Part shown: one piece after another, positions 32,050 to 41,500 of the stretch
Position numbering within the stretch: position 1 is the first letter of the stretch
Layout: each line of letters starts with the position of its first letter
Assembly: GCA_031401235.1 (NCBI GenBank)
Contig: JANNRJ010000017.1
Location: 1 to 64,000 of the forward strand
Length of the DNA stretch: 64,000 bases
From: UBA3006 sp031401235
GTDB taxonomy: Bacteria; Actinomycetota; Acidimicrobiia; Acidimicrobiales; Ilumatobacteraceae
Reading direction: 5' to 3'
Notes under the pieces: generated by a model
Databases searched by the model: none
What the model saw: only the letters and a program-made list of their open reading frames with translations
Told to the model about the DNA's origin: nothing
Made by a program: the position numbers and the translations under genes

Positions 32050-32856
32050 ATGAGCAAGCCAGTCACTACCCGATTGCTTGTTGTTGCTTCGGTGGAGCGG
32101 ACCGGGTCGACATTATTATGCTCACTTCTTCGCCAGACTGGTTTAGCAGGAACTCCGGTTGAATATTTGAACATTCAAACCCACAACTTTTCCAAGTTTC
32201 GCCGGCGCTATGGCGTGCCCAGATTGCGTTTCATATATCGCCCGTTCGGATGGATACGAATGCTGACGGGCCGGTTCGCTTGGCGCAATATTTCGTGGTT
32301 CGAACCAGTCTCATACCGTCAATATCTCGCCGAAATTGCCCGCGTCAATACCACAAGCAATGGCGTATTCGGAATCAAAATGCATTGGAATCAATACAAG
32401 CGGCACATGCTCGATCTAAACCTGACTGCCGACTTTTGGAATGTTCCGGTTAAGTGGGTCCGGATAAGTCGTCAGGACGAAATTCGACAAGCAATATCGT
32501 TCGTTCGCGCCGCACAATCCAATTCGTGGAATAGCAACATGGAGATTAAGCGGGATCCGATCTACGACGGGGCTTCAATTGCCGCGGCACTTGAGCGGAT
32601 CACTTCAGAGAACGCTGACTGGCAAACATACTTTGAGCAAAACAACATTCAACCGTTAAACATCAGTTATGAGCAATTGACCAGAGAAATGGATGACACT
32701 GTTCGCCGTGTCATGGACTTCATCGGAACGAGCATCGACGTTGTACCGAGCCCGCAGACCAAGCAACAGTCAGATTCGACCAGCAGTGAATGGGCAACAC
32801 GTTTTAGTCGAGAATTCCCCCAATACGCACATCGAGCCCAAATGCCTCAACTATGA
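32050..32856 (+). CDS. Stf0-family sulfotransferase
   Basis: 268 residues from the ATG at 32050; ATGs at 32023 and 31990 are in frame but lie almost on top of the divergent gene's start. VVASVERTGSTLLCSLLRQTG is the PAPS 5'-phosphosulfate loop, in two halves near the N-terminus. VFGIKMHWNQY near 120 and VRISRQDEIRQAISFVRA near 150 (3'-phosphate binding) are typical of Stf0, the trehalose sulfotransferase group. Moves sulfate from PAPS to a hydroxyl, here of unknown acceptor. Its place beside the catabolic operon may be chance. Confidence 0.82.
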   Translation: MSKPVTTRLLVVASVERTGSTLLCSLLRQTGLAGTPVEYLNIQTHNFSKFRRRYGVPRLRFIYRPFGWIRMLTGRFAWRNISWFEPVSYRQYLAEIARVNTTSNGVFGIKMHWNQYKRHMLDLNLTADFWNVPVKWVRISRQDEIRQAISFVRAAQSNSWNSNMEIKRDPIYDGASIAAALERITSENADWQTYFEQNNIQPLNISYEQLTREMDDTVRRVMDFIGTSIDVVPSPQTKQQSDSTSSEWATRFSREFPQYAHRAQMPQL

Positions 32857-32937
32857 CGATTAGAGCTCCGCAGACTTAAGCAAATCCCTGCCGGCCCCGA
32901 AGTTTGCTTCGGGCTTCGGCCCTGCGACAATGGAGAG

Positions 32938-33852
32938 GTGAGCACAATTGACGCCGTCTCTGACATATTTGACTCGAGCTTGTGGACCCAAGTACCTGGC
33001 TTCAAGTTCAGCGACATCACTTACCATCGAGCCAATTCTCACGGCACAGTCCGCATCGCATTCAACCGCCCGGAAGTTCGCAACGCCTTTCGTCCGATAA
33101 CCGTAGATGAGCTGTTCAGCGCCTTGGATCATGCCCGACAAACAGTTGACGTCGGATGTGTAATTCTCACCGGAAACGGACCATCACCGCGCGACGGAGT
33201 CTGGGCTTTTTGCAGTGGTGGCGATCAGCGCATTCGCGGACGTGACGGTTATAAATATGCCGAAGGCGAAACTGCGGCAAGCATCAATCCGGGACGCACC
33301 GGACGCTTGCACATCCTTGAAGTTCAGCGCTTGATTCGATTTATGCCCAAAATTGTAATATGCGCGGTTTCCGGTTGGGCTGCGGGTGGCGGACATAGTC
33401 TGCATGTTGTTTGCGATCTCACTTTGGCGAGCAGAGAGCATGGGCGCTTCAAGCAAACTGATGCTGACGTCGCGAGTTTCGACGGAGGTTTTGGATCGGC
33501 ATATTTGGCTCGACAGGTAGGTCAGAAATTTGCCCGTGAGATCTTTTTCTTAGGTCGTGAATACTCGGCCGATGACGCCCACCGAATGGGCATGGTGAAT
33601 GCCGTCGTCGCTCATGTCGAACTTGAACAAACCGCGCTTCAGTGGGCTAAAGAAATTAACTCCAAGAGCCCAACGGCTCAGCGTATGTTGAAGTATTCAT
33701 TCAACCTCATTGATGATGGTCTAGTTGGACAGCAATTATTTGCCGGGGAAGCGACACGCTTGGCATATATGACTGACGAAGCCCAAGAAGGTCGAAATGC
33801 ATTTCTGGAGAAACGTGATCCCAATTGGGAAGCATTTCCTTGGCTCTACTAA
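32938..33852 (+). CDS. menB: 1,4-dihydroxy-2-naphthoyl-CoA synthase
   Basis: Crotonase-fold ring-closing enzyme of menaquinone synthesis. 304 residues from a GTG. MenB-specific features: the long N-terminal extension, FCSGGDQRIRGRDGYKYA near 89-106, the VSGWAAGGGHSLHVVCDLTLAS oxyanion-hole region near 146, and the ASFDGGFGSAYLARQVGQK motif with catalytic Asp near 178. The tail NAFLEKRDPNWEAFPWLY is typical. No other men genes are in the window. Confidence 0.95.
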   Translation: MSTIDAVSDIFDSSLWTQVPGFKFSDITYHRANSHGTVRIAFNRPEVRNAFRPITVDELFSALDHARQTVDVGCVILTGNGPSPRDGVWAFCSGGDQRIRGRDGYKYAEGETAASINPGRTGRLHILEVQRLIRFMPKIVICAVSGWAAGGGHSLHVVCDLTLASREHGRFKQTDADVASFDGGFGSAYLARQVGQKFAREIFFLGREYSADDAHRMGMVNAVVAHVELEQTALQWAKEINSKSPTAQRMLKYSFNLIDDGLVGQQLFAGEATRLAYMTDEAQEGRNAFLEKRDPNWEAFPWLY

Positions 33853-33869
33853 ATAGTTGCTGAGATCCA

Positions 33870-34673
33870 GTGATTGAGATATTCACTGCCGATGACTCGC
33901 GCCTTGACGCGTTCCGCTGGCGGGAGCGACAACTCACCACGATCGCTCAGCGCAAGGCTGGATTGAGCGCCGGCCACTTCATCGCCGAGGGAGACCTGGT
34001 GGTTCAACGCGCATTGGATGCGGATTGTGTCCCGGATACTGTGCTGTGCGATCCAAAACAGGCCGCAACATTCAACGCCCAAGTAACCAAAAGTGGTGGC
34101 CAACTATTTGTTGCATCGGTTGATATCCGGCGTGAAGTCACTGGATTGGGGGTTCCGCTGGATGCAATCGGTCTCTTCCACCGACCAATCGCCGTTCGCG
34201 CCGATGCATTAATCGAAAATTGCCGACGACTATTGGTGCTGGATTGTATCGATAACCCGAGCAATGTCGGTGCAATAGTCCGCACGGCTGTCGCACTCGG
34301 ATGGGACGGTCTATTGCTCGACTCGTCCTCAGCCGATCCACTCTCTCGTCGCGCATTGCGAGTCTCAATGGGAACTGCACTCAATATCCCCTTTGCCCGC
34401 GTCGACGACATCGCCCGCACCCTTTCCGACCTACGCGACCGAGGAGTGACAACAATTGGTCTGACTCCGGAACCTAATGCAATAGATATCTCTAATGTTC
34501 AGATTCAACCAATTGAGCGTCGTGCTCTCGTGCTCGGCGCGGAACGAAGTGGTTTGAGTGAATTAACGCTTGCCCAGTGCATGTTGCATGTAAACATTCC
34601 GATGATAAGTGGAATTGATTCTCTCAACGTTGCTGCGGCGGCAGCCGTGGCGTGTTACACGCTTGGCGGTTGA
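33870..34673 (+). CDS. TrmH-family (SpoU) RNA 2'-O-methyltransferase
   Basis: 267 residues from a GTG 17 bases after menB. An N-terminal substrate-binding region (HFIAEGDLVVQRAL near 35) precedes the SPOUT knot: motif 1 NPSNVGAIVRTAVALG near 128, motif 2 LVLGAERSGLS near 224 and motif 3 IPMISGIDSLNVAAAAAVAC near 245. Methylates a ribose in rRNA or tRNA; target not determined. 3' end overlaps the convergent glbO end by 19 bases. Confidence 0.9.
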   Translation: MIEIFTADDSRLDAFRWRERQLTTIAQRKAGLSAGHFIAEGDLVVQRALDADCVPDTVLCDPKQAATFNAQVTKSGGQLFVASVDIRREVTGLGVPLDAIGLFHRPIAVRADALIENCRRLLVLDCIDNPSNVGAIVRTAVALGWDGLLLDSSSADPLSRRALRVSMGTALNIPFARVDDIARTLSDLRDRGVTTIGLTPEPNAIDISNVQIQPIERRALVLGAERSGLSELTLAQCMLHVNIPMISGIDSLNVAAAAAVACYTLGG

Positions 34674-35038
34674 TTTACCAAGTGAGTCGCAGCATTTGTC
34701 ACATACTCGGTGAGCTGTGACCGAATTTCGTCGTTCGGCGAAACTTCGTCGATTGCCCGATACATATGAGTCAACCAATGATCCTTTTCGCGCTCGCCAA
34801 TCGTGAACGGAAAGTGACGCTGACGCAGACGGGGATGCCCACGTTCATCGCTATATGTCGTAGGTCCACCCCAGTACTGCATCAGAAATAGCGTCAATCT
34901 TTTGCGCGCACCCGAAAGATCGTTTGGCTCCGGGTATAAACGCAACAACACATCGTCACCAGCAACGCCTTCATAAAACCTATCCACTAACCGTTCAAAA
35001 AATAATTCGCCGCCAACTGTTTCATAAAGTGAAGTCAC
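34655..35038 (-). CDS. glbO: group II truncated haemoglobin
   Basis: 127 residues from the GTG at 35038, which overlaps the enoyl-CoA hydratase stop as GTGA; an in-frame ATG seven codons earlier lies inside that gene. Starts SLYETVGGELFFERLVDRFY. Contains LFLMQYWGGPTTYSDERGHP and RLRQRHFPF with the proximal His, the hallmark of GlbO, including the Trp at G8. Binds haem and O2; thought to serve oxygen or NO chemistry. Confidence 0.93.
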   Translation of the reverse strand: MTSLYETVGGELFFERLVDRFYEGVAGDDVLLRLYPEPNDLSGARKRLTLFLMQYWGGPTTYSDERGHPRLRQRHFPFTIGEREKDHWLTHMYRAIDEVSPNDEIRSQLTEYVTNAATHLVNQPPSV

Positions 35039-35895
35039 GAAAATTGAGGCTCGTCCCAATCGGGAAAGATGTCCGGAAAATCCTGCGATACAGTCATTCC
35101 AAATTCGGCGGGCCGTTTTTCAAGAAAACTGATGACGCCTTCTCGCGCATCATCGCTTCGACCGAGAATTTGGATACCCCGCGAATCCACTCGATGTGCA
35201 TCCATCGGGTGATCGGCGCCAAGCATTCTCCACAACATTTGACGCGATAACGCAACAGATACGGGCGCGGTGTTGGCGACTATTTCGCGGGCGATACCAC
35301 GTGCCACGTCCATCAATTGAGTCGGCTCGTGGATGCTGCGCACCAATCCACCGGCTAGGGCTTCGGCGGCGTCAAAGACTCGACCCGTGAAGACCCACTC
35401 TGTGGCTTGGGAGATTCCAACCAGTCGAGGCAAGAACCACGATGAACATGCTTCGGGCACAATCCCTCGACGTGTAAAAACGAAACCAAATTTAGCGTCT
35501 TGCGACGCAATCCGAATGTCCATTGGCAAAGTCATTGTCGCGCCTACACCGACGGCCGCGCCATTAATCGCGCCAATAACTGGCTTCATGCTGTTGAACA
35601 TCCGCAGGGAAACAAGACCTCCACCGTCGCGGCGCAATTTAGATTGCGAACCTCCCGTTAATTTACCGTAGTTAAAGGTGTCGGCGCCGGCCGAGAGATC
35701 AGCGCCAGCGCAGAATGCTCGTCCCGCTCCAGTGATGATGATTGCTCGAACATCGTCATCGGCATCGGTACGGTCAAAGACTTCGAGCAATTCACGAAGC
35801 ATCACGACAGTAAAGCTGTTGAGTTGATCTGGACGGTTGAGCGTGATCGTGGCGATGTTGTCGTTCACGACATACAAGATCTGAGAATACGTCAT
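35035..35895 (-). CDS. enoyl-CoA hydratase/isomerase family protein
   Basis: 286 residues, crotonase fold. RAFCAGADLSAGADTF near 60 and AINGAAVGVGATMTLPMDIR near 108 give the oxyanion hole. FTRRGIVPEACSSWFLPRLVG near 140 keeps one catalytic Glu (PEAC) in the second acidic position. C-terminus is extended (DFPDIFPDWDEPQFS). Probably fatty-acid oxidation; exact substrate unknown. Coupled to glbO by a 4-base overlap. Confidence 0.9.
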   Translation of the reverse strand: MTYSQILYVVNDNIATITLNRPDQLNSFTVVMLRELLEVFDRTDADDDVRAIIITGAGRAFCAGADLSAGADTFNYGKLTGGSQSKLRRDGGGLVSLRMFNSMKPVIGAINGAAVGVGATMTLPMDIRIASQDAKFGFVFTRRGIVPEACSSWFLPRLVGISQATEWVFTGRVFDAAEALAGGLVRSIHEPTQLMDVARGIAREIVANTAPVSVALSRQMLWRMLGADHPMDAHRVDSRGIQILGRSDDAREGVISFLEKRPAEFGMTVSQDFPDIFPDWDEPQFS

Positions 35896-35919
35896 GAATA
35901 ATTACCTCGACCTAATAAT

Positions 35920-36825
35920 TTAGACTTCAAGAAACCGCGAGGCGGCAATTGCCGAACCCACCGCACCTGCAAGCGATCCAATCGCAAGTAAAACGAGCAT
36001 TACGCCACTGAGATAACTAGACGGAACCACAAGCGAACTGATTCCTGTCCCAGGGGTGAACTTGGACACTCCGTTAGTCCATGCACTATTGAGCAGCCAT
36101 AGAAAGCCGCATGAAACGGCGCCTCCGATGAAGCCCTGCAACAGTCCCTCAAGCATGAAAGGAACGCGAATGAACCAATTAGTGGCACCCACGAGTTTCA
36201 TCACTTCGATTTCGCGACGACGAGCAAACATGGCTGTGCGAATCGTGTTCCAAATAAGGCCAACGGCGACGACAAGCAAGACTAGTGACATCACCAATGT
36301 AACGACGCGGATGAATCGAGACAGTGTTGAAATCACTTGAAACTCATCTTCTGCAAGCGCCACCTGTTCGACGCCCGGTAACGACCGATACTGTTCACTC
36401 AAACTTCTCACAAGTGTCGCATCGTCGGTGAGAGGAACTACTTTGAACTGGGACGGAATCGATTCCGGTGTGAGCAGACTAAGAGTGACAGGATCGGCGG
36501 CGAAAATACGCTTTGCTTCCTCGTAACTCGCCGCTTTATCGAGATAACGAAGTTTGCTTAGATCGATAATTGTCGGCGATGATCTGATTGTTTGATCAAT
36601 AAGTGAGATTTGTTCCGCGGTTGCATCGCTCCGAACAAACACGATCATTTCTACGTTTCCACTCCATTGGACCAGAAGATTTTCGAATGCACGCTGGATC
36701 AGAAATGTGGTACCCACGAGCAATAGTGCGATCGCCGAGGTTAGAACTGCGGCGGCTGTCAGGGTGAGGTTCCGGCGAAAACTGGCCCACATTTCGCGGA
36801 ATGCATAACCGACGCGGGCAATCAT
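35920..36825 (-). CDS. ftsX: cell division protein FtsX
   Basis: Membrane partner of FtsE; controls peptidoglycan hydrolases at the septum. 301 residues: TM1 near 20-42, a large extracellular domain (about 45-165), then three TMs (about 170-195, 215-240 and 265-290). FARRREIEVMKLVGATNWFIRVPF lies in the cytoplasmic loop, split here, and is typical. Its ATG overlaps the ftsE stop as TAATG. Confidence 0.95.
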   Translation of the reverse strand: MIARVGYAFREMWASFRRNLTLTAAAVLTSAIALLLVGTTFLIQRAFENLLVQWSGNVEMIVFVRSDATAEQISLIDQTIRSSPTIIDLSKLRYLDKAASYEEAKRIFAADPVTLSLLTPESIPSQFKVVPLTDDATLVRSLSEQYRSLPGVEQVALAEDEFQVISTLSRFIRVVTLVMSLVLLVVAVGLIWNTIRTAMFARRREIEVMKLVGATNWFIRVPFMLEGLLQGFIGGAVSCGFLWLLNSAWTNGVSKFTPGTGISSLVVPSSYLSGVMLVLLAIGSLAGAVGSAIAASRFLEV

Positions 36826-37502
36826 TATTCGTACACTCCGCGCTCTTGATCACGGACGATGACGCCGCGATCGAGCTGAATTACTCGCCGACGCATTGCA
36901 TTGACCACACGATGGTCATGTGTTGCCATCATTACCGTGGCACCTGTTTGATTAATGTCGTCGAGCAGGGCCATGATCCCTTCACCGGTTGCTGGGTCGA
37001 GGTTTCCGGTTGGTTCGTCGGCCAACATGATTAGCGGCCTGTTGACGAACGCTCGCGCGATAGAAACACGTTGCTGCTCACCTCCCGACAATTGATTGGG
37101 GAATCGGTCGGTCTTATCGGCAAGTCCAACCATGTCCAAAACCACAGGCACTTGTCGATCAATCACATGCCGAGGTTTTCCAATAACTTCGAGAGCGAAA
37201 GCTACGTTTTCGAAAACTGTCTTGTTTGGCAGCAACTTGTAGTCCTGAAACACATTTCCCATGTTTCGGCGAAGGTATGGCACTCTCGACTGCGGAAGAT
37301 CATTGATATTGCGACCGGCCACCCAAACTTCACCTCGTTCTGGCTTTTCTTGACGATTGATTAGCCGCAACAGGGTTGACTTTCCAGAGCCCGATGGACC
37401 AACGAGAAAGACGAATTCTCCCTTTGGAATATCAAACGAGGCATCGCGAACTGCAACCGTTTCAGTCCCATATCGCTTTGTGACGTTCTCCAGCCGGATC
37501 AT
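36825..37502 (-). CDS. ftsE: cell division ATP-binding protein FtsE
   Basis: 225 residues from the ATG at 37502 (MIRLENVTKRYG). ABC ATPase: Walker A GPSGSGKST near 36, Q-loop at NVFQDYKLL, signature LSGGEQQRVSIARA near 138, Walker B IMLADEPTGNLD near 158, H-loop ATHDH near 193. Forms the ftsE-ftsX pair, with prfB upstream on the same strand, a common bacterial order. Confidence 0.96.
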   Translation of the reverse strand: MIRLENVTKRYGTETVAVRDASFDIPKGEFVFLVGPSGSGKSTLLRLINRQEKPERGEVWVAGRNINDLPQSRVPYLRRNMGNVFQDYKLLPNKTVFENVAFALEVIGKPRHVIDRQVPVVLDMVGLADKTDRFPNQLSGGEQQRVSIARAFVNRPLIMLADEPTGNLDPATGEGIMALLDDINQTGATVMMATHDHRVVNAMRRRVIQLDRGVIVRDQERGVYE

Positions 37503-37600
37503 CAATCTCCTCTCGGGCCCAAGTCGAAACAGTCTATGCGACACTCCGTCATTTGTTCAGTCGCCTGCCGAAAATGCGATGCACTACTACGCACAATTCG

Positions 37601-38701
37601 CTATTCAGAATTAGCACGCCGCCAGCGCAAGAATCCTTCCATAAATAAATCCAAATCGCCGTCGAGAACCGCGACAATATTTCCAGTTTCGACTTCAGTG
37701 CGCACGTCTTTGACCATTTGATATGGCTGCATAACATACGAACGAATTTGACTTCCCCAACCGACTTGTGCCTGTTTGCCGGCAATTTTTGACAACTCTT
37801 CTTCGCGCTCTTCTTCGACTCGCGCCGCGACCATCGTTTTGAGACGCTTCAATGCACTTTCTCGGTTTTGTAATTGCGATCGCTCCTGCTGTGAAGTGGC
37901 AACCAGTCCGGTTGGTTCGTGAATAAGGCGCACTGCCGACGATGTCTTGTTCACATGTTGACCACCTGCACCAGAGGCACGAAATACCTCCATGCGAATA
38001 TCACTTTCGTTGATCTCAACGTCAGGCTCGTCAAGTATCGGCCACACCTGCACATTGGCAAAGCTTGTTTGTCGGCGACCTTGATTGTCAAACGGGCTGA
38101 TACGGACCAAACGGTGGGTGCCCCGTTCGGAAGTGAGCATGCCATAGGCATATCGCCCTCGAATGGTCACATCGGCCGACAAAATCCCCGCTTCGGTTCC
38201 TTGAGACACATCTCCAATTTCGATGGTGAAATTTTTTCGCTCCGCCCAGCGTGTGTACATCCGTAAAAGCATTTCGCTCCAATCCTGGGCATCGACTCCA
38301 CCGTCTTTGGCATTGATCTGTAGAATCGCATCTGCTTCATCGTGAATTCCGGTGAATAAACTGCGCAACTCAAGTGCATCCAACTTTGACCTTGATGAAT
38401 TAATCCCCTGCTCGAGGTCTGGTTCTTGACCTTCATCGTCGATTTCGCGTGCCATCTGGTGCAACACTTCCAGATCATCAATAGTCGCTGACATTGATGC
38501 AAATTCATCCAAATCGGCTTTGAGATTTGAGTATTCGGTATTCACCTGCTTAGCGTGATTTTGATCATCCCACAGGTCTGGTCGGGCAACTTCGATTTCA
38601 AGTTCAATCATTCTTGTCCGGCTCAATTCCACCTTTAAGTACACAAACGCTTCGTCAATTCGACGTCGAATTTCATTTAAGTCGTTAGAAAAGTCTCGCA
38701 T
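37601..38701 (-). CDS. prfB: peptide chain release factor 2
   Basis: Recognises UGA and UAA stops. 366 residues from the ATG at 38701. The stop-codon tripeptide SPF is in VRISPFDNQGRRQTSF, and the catalytic GGQ in ASGAGGQHVNKTSSAVRL. The N-terminal frame is continuous, so the +1 programmed frameshift found in many prfB genes is absent. Lies 20 bases after secA on the same strand. Confidence 0.95.
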   Translation of the reverse strand: MRDFSNDLNEIRRRIDEAFVYLKVELSRTRMIELEIEVARPDLWDDQNHAKQVNTEYSNLKADLDEFASMSATIDDLEVLHQMAREIDDEGQEPDLEQGINSSRSKLDALELRSLFTGIHDEADAILQINAKDGGVDAQDWSEMLLRMYTRWAERKNFTIEIGDVSQGTEAGILSADVTIRGRYAYGMLTSERGTHRLVRISPFDNQGRRQTSFANVQVWPILDEPDVEINESDIRMEVFRASGAGGQHVNKTSSAVRLIHEPTGLVATSQQERSQLQNRESALKRLKTMVAARVEEEREEELSKIAGKQAQVGWGSQIRSYVMQPYQMVKDVRTEVETGNIVAVLDGDLDLFMEGFLRWRRANSE

Positions 38702-38721
38702 TGTGTCAACTTGTATTGGCG

Positions 38722-41487
38722 TTAAATCGTGCGCCCATGACACATCTTGTATTTCTTTCCCGATCCACACGGGCATGGTGCATTTCGCGGCGTTTTGGAC
38801 CAATCATCAGCCGACTTAACAATCGTCTTTTGTACTGGTGGCGGCGCAATACCATCGGATTCGCCTTCGCTTAACCCGGCAAAACTCTCTGCGGCCTCAG
38901 TATCGAAGGACGTTTCCTGCAAATTCTGAACTCGAATTGGGGCAACTTCGTTTTTGACAACTTGAACATGCATCACATATTTGACGAAATCTTGAGCAAT
39001 ACCTTTCATCAAAGTGCCAAACATTTCGAATCCTTCGCGCTGCCATTCAGTAAGCGGATCTTTTTGACCTACTGCTCGAAGATTTATTCCCTCCTGCAAA
39101 TAGTCCATTTCTTCGAGATGTTCTCGCCAACGCTGATCGATGATTCGCAGCATCACTTGTCGTTCGACTTCTCGCATCGTCGATTCGCCAAGTTCAGTTT
39201 CACGTGTGACGTAATAGGCCGAGGCATCAGCCATAACGATGTTGTACATTTCGTCCGTGTCAGCGCTGTTCGACAACTGTTCGGTGGTGATCGAACTTGG
39301 CCAAAACGAGACGAGTTCTCGAGCGAGCCCATCCAAGTCCCACTCATCATTGGCCTCGGCAACGCAATGACTCTCGATAAGCGAATCAACCGCTTCGGCA
39401 AGGTACACCATCGCTGCGGCTTTCAGATCGAGACCTTCGAGAATTTGATCTCGACGCTGATAAATAATCTTGCGTTGTTCGTTCATTACTTCGTCGTACT
39501 TAAGTACATTCTTTCGAATTTCACCGTTGCGTTGCTCGACGGTGCTCTGCGCACGCTCGATTGCCTTGGTTACCATCTTTGCTTCGATCGCTTCATCATC
39601 AGGCAACGCTCGTCCCATGACCCATGACAACGCACCCGTGGCAAATAGTCGCATCAGTTCGTCATCAAGGCTGAGATAGAAACGACTCTCACCGGGGTCT
39701 CCTTGACGACCTGCTCTACCCCGCAATTGATTATCAATTCGACGACTTTCGTGGCGCTCGGTACCGAGCACATACAGGCCGCCTAATTCGCGAACTTTGT
39801 CACCTTCTTGCCGACATGAAATATTGAACTGCGCAAGCAATTCTGTATAACGGGCCTGGGCCGTGGAACGGGCGGCTAAAGACTCAGGCGACATCGCGCT
39901 GAGCGGTACGGACAAAGCAAACTCATCGAGAAGAGATTCTGAATCGTGGCCTTCGCTGAGCACTTTCTGGCGAGCAAGACCTTCCGGATTGCCACCCAGC
40001 ACAATGTCGACACCTCGGCCAGCCATGTTGGTCGCAACTGTCACGCTTCCCAACCGACCAGCCTGAGTAACAATCACGGCCTCGCGCGTATGTTGTTTCG
40101 CGTTCAAAACTTCATGATTAATTCCGTGCTGTTGTAACTTGCGGGAAAGAACTTCGCTCTTTTCCACGCTCACCGTGCCAACCAATACTGGTTGGCCCAC
40201 CTTATTGCGAGCGACGATGTCTTGGATGACAGCATCGAACTTGGACACCTCAGTTTTGTAAATGAGATCGGCTTGATCCACCCGAATCATTTCTTGGTTG
40301 GTCGGAATTGGAACAACTTGAAGTCCATAAGTGTTCATGAGTTCGGCTGCTTCGGTTTGCGCCGTCCCGGTCATTCCCGCCAGTTTCTTATACATGCGGA
40401 AATAGTTTTGCAACGTGATCGTGGCCAGGGTTTGATTTTCTTCCTTTATTCGAACACCCTCTTTGGCTTCCACCGCCTGGTGGATCCCCTCACTCCAACG
40501 GCGTCCCTCAAGAATGCGGCCAGTGAATTCATCTACAATTTTTACTTCACCGTCTTGGATGATGTAATCCTTGTCGCGGTGATACAAAACTGACGCCTTG
40601 AGGGCAACCTGCAACTGGTGAACAAAGTTTTGTTGCACTTCGTCATACAAGTTGTCAATTCCCAGTTGTTGTTCGACCTTTTCTATCCCTGCCTCGGTTG
40701 GTACGACAACTCTCTTGTCTTCTTCTACCTCAAAATCTAAATCGCGCTTGAGAGATCGAACTATGGATGCGAATTGGTAATACAACTTGGCAGCGTCGGC
40801 AATTCGACCAGAGATAATGAGTGGTGTGCGAGCTTCGTCGATGAGAATCGAGTCGACCTCGTCAACAATTGCATAGTGATGGCCGCGCTGAACCTTTTCG
40901 TTTGTTGTGGCTGCCATATTGTCTCGTAGATAATCAAAGCCGAATTCATTGTTGGTGCCATATGTGATATCGGCGCCGTAGTCGATACGTTTTTCGGCAG
41001 GTGTTGTGCGCGAACCCGGCACAACCAGACCAACGCTGAGACCTAACCAGCGATGAATTCGACCCATCCATTCGGAGTCACGTCGGGCCAAGTAGTCATT
41101 AACGGTAATGAGATGGACCCCTTTGCCTTCAAGCGCATTCAAATACGCAGGAAGCGTTGAGACAAGGGTTTTGCCTTCGCCGGTTCGCATTTCGGAAACC
41201 CAGCCGGCATGCAGTGCCGCACCGCCCATCAACTGCACGTCGTAATGACGTTGACCGATTACCCGACCAGCTGCTTCACGAACCACCGCAAAGGCTTCTG
41301 CGAGTAAGTCGTCGATGGTCTCTCCACGCTCAAGTCGTTGTCTGAACTCGATGGTTTTGGCTTTCAACGCATCATCGCTTAACGCACCAATTTCCGAAGT
41401 CCACGCGTTGATGTCAGGAACAAGCCCAGCCAGCGCTTTTACTTTCTTGCCTTCGCCGGCGCGGAGAATACGATCTAGAAGTTGCAT
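38722..41487 (-). CDS. secA: preprotein translocase ATPase SecA
   Basis: Motor of Sec protein export. 921 residues from the ATG at 41487 (MQLLDRILRAGEGKK). Walker A MRTGEGKTLVS near 98, ITVNDYLARRDSEWMG near 128, DEVDSILIDEARTPLIISG near 205, the VLVGTVSVEKSE and GRGVDIVLGGNPEGLAR motor-2 motifs near 425-500, QLRGRAGRQGDPG near 590, and a C-terminal zinc motif CPCGSGKKYKMCHG. Single housekeeping SecA; comF is 13 bases upstream. Confidence 0.97.
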   Translation of the reverse strand: MQLLDRILRAGEGKKVKALAGLVPDINAWTSEIGALSDDALKAKTIEFRQRLERGETIDDLLAEAFAVVREAAGRVIGQRHYDVQLMGGAALHAGWVSEMRTGEGKTLVSTLPAYLNALEGKGVHLITVNDYLARRDSEWMGRIHRWLGLSVGLVVPGSRTTPAEKRIDYGADITYGTNNEFGFDYLRDNMAATTNEKVQRGHHYAIVDEVDSILIDEARTPLIISGRIADAAKLYYQFASIVRSLKRDLDFEVEEDKRVVVPTEAGIEKVEQQLGIDNLYDEVQQNFVHQLQVALKASVLYHRDKDYIIQDGEVKIVDEFTGRILEGRRWSEGIHQAVEAKEGVRIKEENQTLATITLQNYFRMYKKLAGMTGTAQTEAAELMNTYGLQVVPIPTNQEMIRVDQADLIYKTEVSKFDAVIQDIVARNKVGQPVLVGTVSVEKSEVLSRKLQQHGINHEVLNAKQHTREAVIVTQAGRLGSVTVATNMAGRGVDIVLGGNPEGLARQKVLSEGHDSESLLDEFALSVPLSAMSPESLAARSTAQARYTELLAQFNISCRQEGDKVRELGGLYVLGTERHESRRIDNQLRGRAGRQGDPGESRFYLSLDDELMRLFATGALSWVMGRALPDDEAIEAKMVTKAIERAQSTVEQRNGEIRKNVLKYDEVMNEQRKIIYQRRDQILEGLDLKAAAMVYLAEAVDSLIESHCVAEANDEWDLDGLARELVSFWPSSITTEQLSNSADTDEMYNIVMADASAYYVTRETELGESTMREVERQVMLRIIDQRWREHLEEMDYLQEGINLRAVGQKDPLTEWQREGFEMFGTLMKGIAQDFVKYVMHVQVVKNEVAPIRVQNLQETSFDTEAAESFAGLSEGESDGIAPPPVQKTIVKSADDWSKTPRNAPCPCGSGKKYKMCHGRTI

Positions 41488-41500
41488 GCGACCTTTGATG

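Noticed and set aside
32889..32920. Hairpin-forming sequence before menB as a terminator
   Set aside because: CCCGAAG and CTTCGGG can pair, but there is no T-run on either strand and it is very close to the menB start, so no terminator is claimed.
38962..39627. 221-codon open frame on the plus strand
   Set aside because: Fully antisense to secA, with no ribosome site or domain pattern.
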